Source: Ruegeria faecimaris (GTDB lineage: Bacteria; Pseudomonadota; Alphaproteobacteria; Rhodobacterales; Rhodobacteraceae). Taken from it: a stretch of 64,000 bases of DNA. The position numbers and the translations under genes are program-made. Of the stretch, positions 8,875-17,805 are shown in pieces (the stretch's first letter is position 1; every line of letters begins with the position of its first letter). Location: assembly GCF_900182615.1 (NCBI RefSeq), contig NZ_FXTE01000013.1:1-64000 (forward strand), given 5' to 3'. Under the pieces are notes generated by a model. That model was not told the origin of the DNA, ran no database searches, and was given only the letters and a program-made list of their open reading frames with translations.

Positions 8875-8890
8875 GCGACCTCAATCGGAA

Positions 8891-10246
8891 TTATTTCTTG
8901 CCCGGTGTACCGTCGAACTTTTTCTCAAGCGACGTCCAGCAGTCAATGTAATCATCCTGCAGCGGGGCCTCGGTCGCTGCAAATGATGTCAGATGCTGCG
9001 GGAACCGGGTTTCGATCATGAAGGACATCGTATTATCCAACTTATCCGGTCCAAGGTTCGAATTCGACGCGTTGTCAAAGGCATCCTGGTCAGGTCCGTG
9101 CGGCAACATCATGTTGTGCAGACTCATGCCGCCGGGAACAAAGCCCTGTGGTTTGGCGTCATACTGGCCATAGATGTTCCCCATCAGCTCAGACATGATG
9201 TTCTTGTGATACCAAGGGGGGCGGAACGTATCTTCGGCCACCATCCAGCGTTCGCGGAACAGGACAAAGTCGATATTGGCCGTGCCCGGTTGTCCAGACG
9301 GCGCGGTGAGTACGGTGAAGATCGACGGGTCAGGGTGGTCAAACAGGATCGCCCCCACCGGGCAATATGTGCGCAGGTCGTATTTGTACGGGGCATAATT
9401 GCCGTGCCAGGCGACTACATCCAGCGGGCTTTGCCCAATCTTTGTGGTGTGGAACTGCCCGCACCATTTGACAGTGACGGTCGATGGTACCTCACGGTCT
9501 TCATAGGCCGCGATAGGTGCCTTGAAATCGCGTGGGTTGGCCATGCAGTTGGCGCCGATCGGCCCGCGTCCGGGCAGTTCGAATTTTTGCCCGTAATTCT
9601 CGCAGACAAAGCCGCGGGCAGGGCCCTCAAGAACCTCAACCCGATAGACCAACCCGCGCGGCAGAATGGCGATTTCCTTGGGCTCAAGGTCGATGATCCC
9701 CAACTCGGTCGCAAAGCGCAGGCGGCCTTCTTGCGGCACCACCAGCAATTCGGAATCGGCCGAGAAGAAATAGTCATCCACCATCGATTCGGTGACCAGA
9801 TAGATGTGGCTGGCCATCCCGACCTGCGTATTCACATCCCCTGCTGTGGTCATCGTGCGCATGCCTGTCAGCCATGTCAGCCCATCTTGGGTATGAGCGA
9901 CGGGGTCCCAGCGATACTGGCCCAGGCTGGTAACATCTGGGTCAACACAAGGTGCCGATTTCCAATAGGGCAGGTTGATCTTATCGTAGCGATGCGAATG
10001 CTTCACCGAAGGGCGGATACGATAGCACCAGGTGCGCTCGGGTGGGTTGGCGGTAAAGGCAGTGCCGCTCAGTTGTTCGCCGTATAGCCCATAGTTGCAG
10101 CGTTGCGGGCTGTTCATGCCCTGCGGCAGCGCACCGGGTAGGGCCTCGGTTTCGAAATCATTGCCAAAGCCGGGCATATAGCCCGGATTGGTGCCAGCGG
10201 GCGTACTGGCCTGGATCATTTTATGCGGGTCTGTCGGATGGTTCAT
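8891..10246 (-). CDS. hmgA: Homogentisate 1,2-dioxygenase
   Basis: A 451-residue non-haem iron dioxygenase that opens the ring of homogentisate to maleylacetoacetate. Recognisable family blocks are [18 protein letters not shown] near the start, [17 protein letters not shown], and [17 protein letters not shown], which carries histidine and glutamate residues of the iron-binding region, followed by [14 protein letters not shown] place the start at 10246, where AGGAG lies seven bases upstream; the longer frame begins inside the regulatory region. It is the first gene of the operon and diverges from a MarR regulator across a 58-base gap with nested inverted repeats. Confidence 0.97.
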   Translation of the reverse strand: MNHPTDPHKMIQASTPAGTNPGYMPGFGNDFETEALPGALPQGMNSPQRCNYGLYGEQLSGTAFTANPPERTWCYRIRPSVKHSHRYDKINLPYWKSAPCVDPDVTSLGQYRWDPVAHTQDGLTWLTGMRTMTTAGDVNTQVGMASHIYLVTESMVDDYFFSADSELLVVPQEGRLRFATELGIIDLEPKEIAILPRGLVYRVEVLEGPARGFVCENYGQKFELPGRGPIGANCMANPRDFKAPIAAYEDREVPSTVTVKWCGQFHTTKIGQSPLDVVAWHGNYAPYKYDLRTYCPVGAILFDHPDPSIFTVLTAPSGQPGTANIDFVLFRERWMVAEDTFRPPWYHKNIMSELMGNIYGQYDAKPQGFVPGGMSLHNMMLPHGPDQDAFDNASNSNLGPDKLDNTMSFMIETRFPQHLTSFAATEAPLQDDYIDCWTSLEKKFDGTPGKK

Positions 10247-10267
10247 CCTTGGCTCCTGCTGTTTTCT

Positions 10268-10304
10268 GCTTGTGAGATAATAGTTGATTTTGTAACTAAC
10301 AAGC
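10268..10304. promoter_or_regulatory. Candidate MarR operator between hmgA and marR
   Basis: Two nested inverted repeats fill the gap: GCTTGT (10268-10273) with ACAAGC (10299-10304), and TAGTT (10281-10285) with AACTA (10294-10298). The inner TAGTT-N8-AACTA form is typical of MarR-family operators. The outer right arm touches the marR ATG at 10305, so marR has no room for a Shine-Dalgarno sequence there and may be read from a leaderless message. A regulator bound here could cover both promoters. Confidence 0.55.
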
Positions 10305-10757
10305 ATGACAAAGACAGAAAGTACCGAAAGAGACGGGTTTGATCTGCTGGATTTCCTGCCCTATCTGCTGAACCGGGCAGCCGAGGAAAGCGCACTGGAA
10401 TTTCAGCGTGTATACAAAGACCGTTATGGGATGCTGCGCACGGAATGGAGAGTGTTGTTTCATCTGGGCAATTACGGAGAATTGAGCGCGAAAGAAATCG
10501 GTCAACGCGCCCGGATTCACAAAACAAAGATAAGTCGCGCGGTCAGCAGGCTTGAGCAGCGCCGATTTCTTGTCAGAACCGTCAGCCAGACGGATCGCCG
10601 CGTTGAACATCTTGCATTGACCACGGCCGGACGGTCGGTTTATCGCGAATTGCGCGGTATTGCGCAGCAATATGATGCTCAGCTTGCCGCAATGTTCACA
10701 GAAAACGAGGCTACCTTGTTGCGCAAAATGTTGCGAAAGCTGGCTGATATGAATTGA
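10305..10757 (+). CDS. MarR family transcriptional regulator
   Basis: A 150-residue winged-helix regulator. The N-terminal dimerisation helix is followed by the DNA-binding part: [42 protein letters not shown] in several pieces, then the wing [22 protein letters not shown], which has the usual D-R-R pattern. It is divergent to hmgA, so control of the homogentisate operon, probably relieved by homogentisate or a related aromatic acid, is the natural reading. No direct evidence for the ligand is present. Confidence 0.88.
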   Translation: MTKTESTERDGFDLLDFLPYLLNRAAEESALEFQRVYKDRYGMLRTEWRVLFHLGNYGELSAKEIGQRARIHKTKISRAVSRLEQRRFLVRTVSQTDRRVEHLALTTAGRSVYRELRGIAQQYDAQLAAMFTENEATLLRKMLRKLADMN

Positions 10758-10818
10758 CCTCTGGTAATTCGAACCCTTCGCTCCCAGATGGAAGCCAGAG
10801 CGGACACAGGAATGTGAA

Positions 10819-12057
10819 ATGACAGCCCCGAACCAAAACGCGGCAAAATCAAATGATCTTATCAACTGGCTGGTGACGCGGGGCCTTGAAGGTGCCGAAA
10901 AAGAAGAATTGCTGGACGGCTATTGTACCCGTCTGATTGAACTTGGTGTGCCCCTGATGCGATTTCACGCGGCGCAATCGGCGCTGCACCCGGTATATGG
11001 CGGCACCGGATACAGCTGGTATCAAGACACAGGCGGTGACTATCAGAAATTCGAGTATTCAGAAGAGACCAGAGAAGACTGGATGAGCAGTCCTCTATAT
11101 GCGATTTTACATCACGATCTTGACGGCGTCCATGAACGCATGGTCGATCAGAACGAGCCCAGCCGCTATCCATTGATCAATGAATTACGCGAAGCTGGTG
11201 CGACCGAGTATTACGCTAAAGGTGTGAATTTCGATCCGCGGTCGCAGACCTCAAAAAAAGCCGTAGATGGAGTCCTGTTGTCGTGGGCCTCGAACGCGCC
11301 GGATGGGTTTCGGGAACAGGATCTTGACCTTATCAATACGGCTCTGCCCCATTTGGGCCTGGCACTAAAGTCAGCCTCGAACGCGCGGATATCCAAAGAT
11401 CTGATGCGCGTCTACTTAGGTCGGGATGCTGGACGGCGTGTTTTGTCGGGTGAAATTCGTCGCGGATCCCTACAGCAGATCGACGCCGTGATATGGAATT
11501 TCGACCTTGAAGGCTTTACCAGCCTCTCCGAGAATCTGCCCGGAATCGAGATCATCGATATGTTGAACGACTATCTGGCGGTTGCCGTTGGCGTCGTGCA
11601 CGATAATGGCGGCAATATTCTGAAGTTCATGGGCGATGGACTGATGGCTATGTTCAATGTCGGCGAGATTGAAGAGGACGTGCAGGCGGCCCTGCAGGCG
11701 GTTCCCATGTTGCAGGACCGGATCGCCGAACTGAATGCGCAGCGCGAATCCGCTGGACTGCCGGTGGCCAACTTCACACTGGCCTTGCATGCGGGCGAAA
11801 TTCTGTATGGCAATATCGGTTCTGAGACACGTTTGGATTTCACAGTGATCGGCCCAGCGGTGAATCAGGCCGCGCGTATCGCTGGGATGCATCGGTCCTT
11901 GGGGCAACGGATACTGATCTCGGATGACGTAGCCCGCGCGGCGCAGCCCTACGATCAGGATCTGATCTCGGTCGGGCGCTATATGCTGCGCGGTGTGGCC
12001 GAGCCGAAAGAGCTGTTTACGGTTTATAATGTTGCCGGAACGCAATCAGGCGTTTGA
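10819..12057 (+). CDS. Class III adenylate cyclase
   Basis: A 412-residue cytoplasmic protein with a C-terminal class III cyclase domain (about residues 225-400). Metal-binding aspartates are in NFDLEGFTSL and FMGDGLMAMF. The base-recognition pair is lysine (LKFMGDG) and aspartate (LDFTVIG), the adenylate-type combination, and the transition-state pair appears in GPAVNQAARI. The N-terminal half (about 20-200) is a non-membrane sensor-like region seen in rhizobial and roseobacter cyclases, with MRFHAAQSALHPVYGG and a ligand-domain-like LLSWASNAPDGF. It likely makes cAMP in response to an internal signal. It follows the marR gene by 61 bases on the same strand, perhaps by chance. Confidence 0.9.
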   Translation: MTAPNQNAAKSNDLINWLVTRGLEGAEKEELLDGYCTRLIELGVPLMRFHAAQSALHPVYGGTGYSWYQDTGGDYQKFEYSEETREDWMSSPLYAILHHDLDGVHERMVDQNEPSRYPLINELREAGATEYYAKGVNFDPRSQTSKKAVDGVLLSWASNAPDGFREQDLDLINTALPHLGLALKSASNARISKDLMRVYLGRDAGRRVLSGEIRRGSLQQIDAVIWNFDLEGFTSLSENLPGIEIIDMLNDYLAVAVGVVHDNGGNILKFMGDGLMAMFNVGEIEEDVQAALQAVPMLQDRIAELNAQRESAGLPVANFTLALHAGEILYGNIGSETRLDFTVIGPAVNQAARIAGMHRSLGQRILISDDVARAAQPYDQDLISVGRYMLRGVAEPKELFTVYNVAGTQSGV

Positions 12058-12213
12058 GCGTCCGGTTTGAGCCCATATTAGCGATTTTCTGCAACGCGGC
12101 GAAAACCAGCTTCCGCAAAATCGGATGCAGTCTAACCGCTTGACGACAGAAAAATTTCAGATTAGCCAACGTACAGGCTGTGGACGCCTGCCTCCCGCTG
12201 ACTTTTGTCTTGG

Positions 12214-12231
12214 TTAAGTTCTGCGACTTAA
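12214..12231. promoter_or_regulatory. Inverted repeat upstream of the MATE gene
   Basis: TTAAGT and ACTTAA form a perfect 18-base palindrome with a six-base centre, about 90 bases before the MATE start codon. The size and symmetry fit a dimeric repressor site. No regulator gene lies next to it. Confidence 0.3.
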
Positions 12232-12319
12232 TTCTCTATCTACCTCTTTCCGCATATCGCGCGGATGGTAATGCGGGTCCCATCTCAAATTGCGCGATCA
12301 GGCAAGAGAGATATGGGAC

Positions 12320-13711
12320 ATGACTGATACCCCCACCAATACATTCACCGATGGGCCGCTTGGCACCATCTACTTTAGGACCGCACTCCCGATCATTTTC
12401 GTGATGGGGATGAATGGGCTTCTGTCTGTTGCAGATGCGCTGTTTCTGGGCATTTATGTAGGCCCTGATGCGCTGGCTGCGGTCACGTTGATGTTCCCGA
12501 TCTACATGCTGATTGTGGCGCTTTCCACGCTTGTGGCGAACGGCATGTCGAGCCTTCTGGCGCGATCCCTTGGCGCGGGTGACATGAACGGCGCGCGTGC
12601 CACGTTTGCAGGCGCACATGGGCTGGCAATTGGATTGGGCGCAGTTCTGATAGTGTTGTTCCTTCTATTGGGCCAGCCAGTTGCATTGCTGGCCGCTGGT
12701 GGGTCAGAGACTTTGGCGCAGATGGGGTTGGTCTACCTGCGGATTACGGTGTTTTTCTCGCCACTGTTGTTCGTGTTGTCAGTCAATTCTGATGCGTTGC
12801 GCAACGAAGGGCGCGTGGGCTTCATGGCGGCGATGAGTCTGTTGGTTTCGATTGCAAACATCGGGTTCAACTACGTACTAATAGCCGTTCTGGACATGGG
12901 CGTCGCCGGGTCAGCCTATGGAACTGCGGCGGCACAAGCGCTCGCGTTTGCGATCATTTTTGCGTTCCGATTGTTTGGGGAAACATCGCTGCGTCCTGCG
13001 ACCTTGCTGTCCCATTCCGCATGCGGAAAATGGCGGCGGATCCTCGCACTGGGTGCACCACAAAGCCTCAATTTCATTGGACTAGCTCTCGGGTCGGCCG
13101 CGATTATCTCAGCCCTGCAATGGATTGGTCGTCCGGGTTATGCCGACACAATTACTGCTTACGGGATCATCACGCGAGTCATCACCTTTGCTTTCCTGCC
13201 TCTTCTGGGCTTGTCGTTTGCAATGCAGACGATCACGGGCAACAACTATGGTGCTGAACTTTGGCAAAGGTCAGATGCAAGCCTGCGCATGGCACTTTGG
13301 GTCGCGTTTGTTTATTGCGCAATCGTGCAGGTCGTTGTGATTAGCATGCCTAGCCGGATCGCCAGCGCGTTTGTAGACGACACGTCGGTCATTGCAGAGG
13401 TTGCGCGCATCTTGCCGGTAATGACATGTGTCTTTTTCCTGTTGGGCCCGTTGATGATGATTGCGACCTATTTTCAGGCGATTGGATCTGCAGGAAAGGC
13501 AGCCCTTCTAGGGCTGACAAAACCTTATGCCTTTGCGATCCCGTTGACGTTCCTGTTGCCCCTCTGGTTTGGCGAAGTTGGCATTTGGTATGCGGGCCCG
13601 CTGGCCGAAGTGATGATGATGGGTCTCACTGTTGTAGTGTTGTGGCTCTCCGCCCAAGACCCAGAGTTAAAATGGGGTATTTTCCACACCAAAAAAGGAG
13701 TGGCGTCATGA
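12320..13711 (+). CDS. MATE family efflux transporter
   Basis: A 463-residue inner-membrane protein with about twelve hydrophobic segments arranged as two six-helix halves, as in the multidrug and toxic compound extrusion family. The first half shows PIIFVMGMNGLLSVADALFLG, the second half GAPQSLNFIGLALGS. Such proteins export cationic drugs or metabolites with Na+ or H+. I start it at 12320 (MTDTPTNTF) and not at the ATG 30 bases upstream. The stop codon overlaps the next ATG as ATGA, so the two genes are coupled. Confidence 0.88.
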   Translation: MTDTPTNTFTDGPLGTIYFRTALPIIFVMGMNGLLSVADALFLGIYVGPDALAAVTLMFPIYMLIVALSTLVANGMSSLLARSLGAGDMNGARATFAGAHGLAIGLGAVLIVLFLLLGQPVALLAAGGSETLAQMGLVYLRITVFFSPLLFVLSVNSDALRNEGRVGFMAAMSLLVSIANIGFNYVLIAVLDMGVAGSAYGTAAAQALAFAIIFAFRLFGETSLRPATLLSHSACGKWRRILALGAPQSLNFIGLALGSAAIISALQWIGRPGYADTITAYGIITRVITFAFLPLLGLSFAMQTITGNNYGAELWQRSDASLRMALWVAFVYCAIVQVVVISMPSRIASAFVDDTSVIAEVARILPVMTCVFFLLGPLMMIATYFQAIGSAGKAALLGLTKPYAFAIPLTFLLPLWFGEVGIWYAGPLAEVMMMGLTVVVLWLSAQDPELKWGIFHTKKGVAS

Positions 13712-14139
13712 ACACGCAATTTCCGTCAGCTACGCAAGCCAAGGATCAAGCTAAGCGTTTGCGCACAAAATTGACCGAAGAAGGGGCATCGATTGGCCAT
13801 GCCAAGTCCCTCGAGTTGGTCGCCCACCAACACGGGTTCCGCGATTGGAACACGATGTTTGCAGCCATCGGAAACGGACCACCCAATGGATGGGCCATCT
13901 GGGACAAGGTCAGCGGAACGTATCTATCGCAACCGTTCACGGGGCATGTGGTCTCTATTTCGATCATGAAACCAGGATGGTTCCGGTTAGAGCTGCACAT
14001 GGATGAAGCCGTAGACGTTGTCACATCCGAAGGCTTCTCAAATTTCCGCTCGCGCATTCGTGGTGTAATTGGTCCCAAAGGACATTCTGTTGAACGGACA
14101 AGCGACGGGCAGGCGCACCTTCAAATCAATTTATGCTGA
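13708..14139 (+). CDS. Glyoxalase-related small protein
   Basis: A 143-residue protein recognised as the group often annotated as glyoxalase superfamily protein. Its N-terminal block AKDQAKRLRTKLTEEGASIGHAK leads into SLELVAHQHGFRDWNTM, which is the conserved core, then a C-terminal beta domain with DEAVDVVTSEGFSNFRSRIRG. No catalytic function is established. It overlaps the MATE stop codon by four bases and has AAAGGAG directly upstream, so it is co-translated with the exporter. Confidence 0.75.
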   Translation: MNTQFPSATQAKDQAKRLRTKLTEEGASIGHAKSLELVAHQHGFRDWNTMFAAIGNGPPNGWAIWDKVSGTYLSQPFTGHVVSISIMKPGWFRLELHMDEAVDVVTSEGFSNFRSRIRGVIGPKGHSVERTSDGQAHLQINLC

Positions 14140-15230
14140 CTGGGAAATCCGGTTCTTAAATTTGTCAGCGGCTGTTGGCGCGATTGAAGCCGATGGCGGT
14201 CTTGTCCCGTAACCTGTGAATATGTCGTATTAGAAATTCTGCGCAATCGGCGAATGGCAGATTTTGCCGCTGTCTTGCGGCGGCGGAACCTGACCTCTTA
14301 CGGAGATTTTCGTGCGCGAGCGCGCGCAGCAAAAATACCGAAGGTACAGATTGGGCTCAAAGCCGTCATCTGACAGTTTTTGTATGGTTCAAACGATCAG
14401 AAGTGGTGGTCGATGTCTGCTGTGCGGACAAACATGCCCCTGGTATTTTCCGCTCGAATGACCGCTTTGTACGCTTTGTGATCGCGGTGAAAAACATCTC
14501 TGGCGGGAAGTAGGCCTTCGGTGGTGGTGTAAAACTGAACGGTTGCTGGATAAGATCAAACCTTCAATCTGACAGAAACAGTAGACTTCTTTCTGTGGAG
14601 AAAGCCTCTGATTGAGTTATGTAAATTGCAAGATTATCGAAGTCCTTTTGATCTGTTTGAAACGAACCCACGTTGTTGGCTTCGAGTACTGATTGATGGA
14701 CCAAACCAAGGTTAAGAGGCCAAGAAGGTTTTTCCGTGAGGACCAAAGGCGGCAATTGCCCAGCACCTGCATTCCGAATTTCTCTGGTAGGAAACTGAAA
14801 ACACTGCATTTTCAGTTCCTGAGTCTCTAGTATCCGGACCTGATACCGAGAGGCTTCCAAACAATAAAGCCAAGCCATCTTTTCGCATGGAAATACCGTT
14901 CATCCAACGTTCATATTCTATATATGCGCTTTTCATCTCTGCGAGCCATATTGTCCTACTGAAATTAAATACCGTTGGTTCACAGAAACAACCGACGAGT
15001 AACCATACCGCTGCTTAGAACACCGGCTTGTTCAGAGAACTTTGGCTCACTTTCACCATATAGGGTGAAATGAAACATACCGGTTTCGTTATCTTTGTCT
15101 GTTACGTACGCCCAGACAGTAGTGTCGCAAACTTTTCGAAAGACTAGAACCAGTGTTATGCTTTTTCACAACCCACCTATTCAATGTGGCGTGGTCAACT
15201 CGCATACTGCGTTCAGCCATGATCTCTCTA
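14140..15230. other. Gene-poor 1.1-kb stretch
   Basis: I see no convincing gene here. The right half is clearly more AT-rich than the flanks. Short minus-strand frames exist around 14564-14936 in two overlapping frames; neither resembles a family I know, and their codon use is unlike the neighbours, so a decayed gene is possible. The region lies between the MATE/glyoxalase pair and the kinase gene and marks the left edge of the accessory segment. Confidence 0.5.
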
Positions 15231-17519
15231 TTACTTGCCCACGTAGTGCAAGTCCGCCAGCCACAAAGAAGTGCCTCTTCTGACCGTGAACTTGAAGTCA
15301 GTCTGGCCGTCATTCAAACCTGCTCGCAGAAGATCGGCAATCGTATCTTGCCCATCGATATTTTCATCTGTCGGAAAATATGCTGTCAGCTGGTCGTTCG
15401 GTTTCAGAGTTGTGCCTGGGCCTACATCTTCTGGGACATGAACCACGCTCGTAACCCATTTTCCATTCTCTGCATATTGAGTTTGAAAAACGACGCCATT
15501 CGACAAGGTCGTGTCTTGTACGACACCCAGTGTAACGTCCCGCACTTCTACACCGTCTCTTGGGTTTGAAAGCCCGATGGTCACATCCATGGTTCCCTCT
15601 TGGGAAGGAGTAGCCCCAGATTGAAGTAGAACGGCAGCGATGGAGTTCAGATCATTGATTTCAATCCCATTGACAGAGTCAATACGCAGCCCCGCGTGAA
15701 CCCAAACCGGGGCCTCGCTAGCGACGTATTCCACAGTATCGGGACTATCCGCCGACGCTACAAAAGGCAGAAGAACCTTCCATTCAGATTTCACTGAAGT
15801 CGGCCCTAAATCCTGAACGATTTGAGTGGTAGTATCAGCTTCGACATTCGCCTGATCTGTGTCGCCAGTGCTCACTTTAGCAGCAACTTCATCGTTAGCC
15901 TGCGCGCGCGATTCTGCCTCTGCCATCGCCATTGCGACTGCTTCGATCTCAGCCTGTGCTCGGGCTTGCGCTTCTGCTGCGGCTTTGGCTGCCGCTTCGA
16001 CTTCGGCCTGCGCGCGGGCTTCTGCCTCTGCCGCGGCTTTGGCGGCCGCTTCAACCTCGGCTTGCGCGCGTGCTTCTGCCTCGACAGCGGCTTTAGCACG
16101 TGCTTCGGCTTCGGCTTGGGCCGCCGCCTGAGCAGCCGCTTCGGCCTCAGCCTGTGCACGAGCTTCCGATTCGGTTGCCGCTTTGGCGCGGGCTTCGGCT
16201 TCGGCCTGAGCCGCTGCCTGAGCTGCGGCTTCGGCCTCAGCACGCGCTATGGTCTCTGCCTGCGCGCGGGCTTCGGCTTGGGCCAGTCGTGCCTCGGCTT
16301 CTGCGACCCGTGCGGTGGCATCTGCGATTGCTTCTGCTGTCGCCGCTGCTTCGATCTCAGCTTGGGCGCGGGCTTCAGCTTCGGCAGCCAAAACGTCCTC
16401 TTGCGTTGCTTGTGGCTCGGAGGATGGTGAAAATGCTCCGATGGCCAGCACGCCGACTACGGCACCTACAACTCCAAATGCCAGCAGCCCGCCGGTTATT
16501 GCGACACGGTTGATTCCGCCGGATGAAGAGACCGCAACTCTAACATCCTGTTCAACGGCGGTCGGTTCGGTCAAGTGATCTATCGCCTCGAGCCACTCAT
16601 CAGCGGTTTGAAAGCGATCCTTTGGCATCGCCGACATAGCCTTGTCGAGCGCTTCGAGAAAGACGTCATCATACTTATCAAAGCGCCCCTGCAAAGGTTT
16701 GCAAGGATCGGGCTTTTGCTCGGCAATCGCAGAGACCCGAGTCTGGCTGTCTGGCGCGCGCTCTCCGGTGATCACATGATAGAATGTTGCCGCCAAGGAA
16801 TAGAGGTCGCTAAACGGTCCTTGCACGCCGTCAGTGACATAAAATTCCTGTGGGGAATAGCCATCCTTGACTGCGCGTAAGGCAGAAAAAACTCGGTTTG
16901 TTTTCCTATTTTGCTCGCGCGCAGCACCAAAATCAATCAATACAGGTATCTTGTTTGGTCCGACCAGAATGTTGTCAGGCGATATGTCCCGATGCAACAT
17001 CCCTTGCTTGTGCATAAATGCGACCGCATCCAGAATCTGCCGCAGGATCGACATGACATCGGCTTCGTCCAGCTGGGTTTCAGCGTCGTCGATTGCGTCC
17101 AAAAGATCCGGGCCTTCAACGAAGTCCAGTGCCATATAGGCGGTGTCATTGTCCTCAAAGACTTGGTGCACGCCAACGATATTGGGGTGATCCATAGTTG
17201 CCAGGCGCTGTGCTTCGTTGATGAAGTGCCGCACAATCTGGCGAAGATCTTCTTTGTGTTTTTGCACACGAGCCTTCACCAGCAGATTCTGTCGGCGCGC
17301 GAACATGGCTGGAAAACACTCTTTGATGACCACCTTGCGGTTGAGACTGTCATTGGCCAGATAGGTAATGCCGAAGCCGCCGCTGTTCAGGTAGTGGTCA
17401 ATTTTGTACTGACCATGCAACAACCGGGCGCCGGCAGGGAGATCATCTGCGGAAGAGGCTCCGATCATCTGACCCGTATCTTCATCACCAGTCGTTACTA
17501 GTTTCATTACGTTGCCCAT
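15231..17519 (-). CDS. Transmembrane Ser/Thr protein kinase with PDZ-like tail
   Basis: A 762-residue Hanks-type kinase. Residues about 38-310 are the kinase domain: glycine loop NSGGFGITYL, ATP lysine in VVIKECFP, catalytic loop LHRDISPDNI and IDFGAAR. One membrane helix follows (341-364). Residues 380-540 are a low-complexity Ala/Glu/Gln/Arg repeat predicted to be a long helix, with 18- and 30-residue periods. The exported C-terminal part has two weak PDZ-like units, the first around GLRIDSVNGIEINDLNSIAA. The layout suggests periplasmic sensing through a rigid stalk, with the kinase in the cytoplasm. The neighbours on the same strand are two exported proteins. No cognate phosphatase is nearby. 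The GTG/ATG choice is weak; ATG 17507 is an alternative. Confidence 0.88.
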   Translation of the reverse strand: MGNVMKLVTTGDEDTGQMIGASSADDLPAGARLLHGQYKIDHYLNSGGFGITYLANDSLNRKVVIKECFPAMFARRQNLLVKARVQKHKEDLRQIVRHFINEAQRLATMDHPNIVGVHQVFEDNDTAYMALDFVEGPDLLDAIDDAETQLDEADVMSILRQILDAVAFMHKQGMLHRDISPDNILVGPNKIPVLIDFGAAREQNRKTNRVFSALRAVKDGYSPQEFYVTDGVQGPFSDLYSLAATFYHVITGERAPDSQTRVSAIAEQKPDPCKPLQGRFDKYDDVFLEALDKAMSAMPKDRFQTADEWLEAIDHLTEPTAVEQDVRVAVSSSGGINRVAITGGLLAFGVVGAVVGVLAIGAFSPSSEPQATQEDVLAAEAEARAQAEIEAAATAEAIADATARVAEAEARLAQAEARAQAETIARAEAEAAAQAAAQAEAEARAKAATESEARAQAEAEAAAQAAAQAEAEARAKAAVEAEARAQAEVEAAAKAAAEAEARAQAEVEAAAKAAAEAQARAQAEIEAVAMAMAEAESRAQANDEVAAKVSTGDTDQANVEADTTTQIVQDLGPTSVKSEWKVLLPFVASADSPDTVEYVASEAPVWVHAGLRIDSVNGIEINDLNSIAAVLLQSGATPSQEGTMDVTIGLSNPRDGVEVRDVTLGVVQDTTLSNGVVFQTQYAENGKWVTSVVHVPEDVGPGTTLKPNDQLTAYFPTDENIDGQDTIADLLRAGLNDGQTDFKFTVRRGTSLWLADLHYVGK
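15890..16390 (-). repeat. Ala/Glu-coding imperfect tandem repeat
   Basis: The DNA encoding kinase residues about 380-540 is made of degenerate tandem units rich in GCTTCGGCCTC-like words. At the protein level, a unit of 18 residues (AEAEARAQAEVEAAAKAA) recurs three times with changes, and a 30-residue unit twice. The third-position changes show it is an old, maintained repeat. The pattern resembles the helical arm of TolA. Confidence 0.75.
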
Positions 17520-17805
17520 GCCTCGTCCCGTCCGTTATCGTCCCTTGCACATCAGGAATTATCCAATTTCCAATCACAAAACGTTTCTCAGTTATACACA
17601 CTCTTTACGCGAGTCCGTTTGTTTCGTGATTTCCAGTATGCACACTGTTCGATCCAAGTTGGTCAGCGTAGGAAGTCAGTACATACAAACGTTTTACTTT
17701 TGCTTTACCGGAACTGGAACCATTGAACGGTTAAGCTATTTTGCAAAGGTTTACGACGCCTTCAAACATGTGATAATCTCAATCAAACCTTGTTTTAGCT
17801 ATATG

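Noticed and set aside
8993..10087. 364-residue plus-strand frame opposite hmgA
   Set aside because: Antisense of homogentisate dioxygenase; composition fits a shadow frame.
10756..10790. tRNA T-arm-like GGTTCGAATT on the minus strand
   Set aside because: The flanking bases do not form the five-pair T stem and there is no acceptor or anticodon stem.
15822..16430. Cys/Phe/Gly-rich plus-strand frame over the kinase repeat
   Set aside because: It is the complement of the Ala/Glu repeat codons, not a gene; the repeat is also not a CRISPR because there are no unique spacers.
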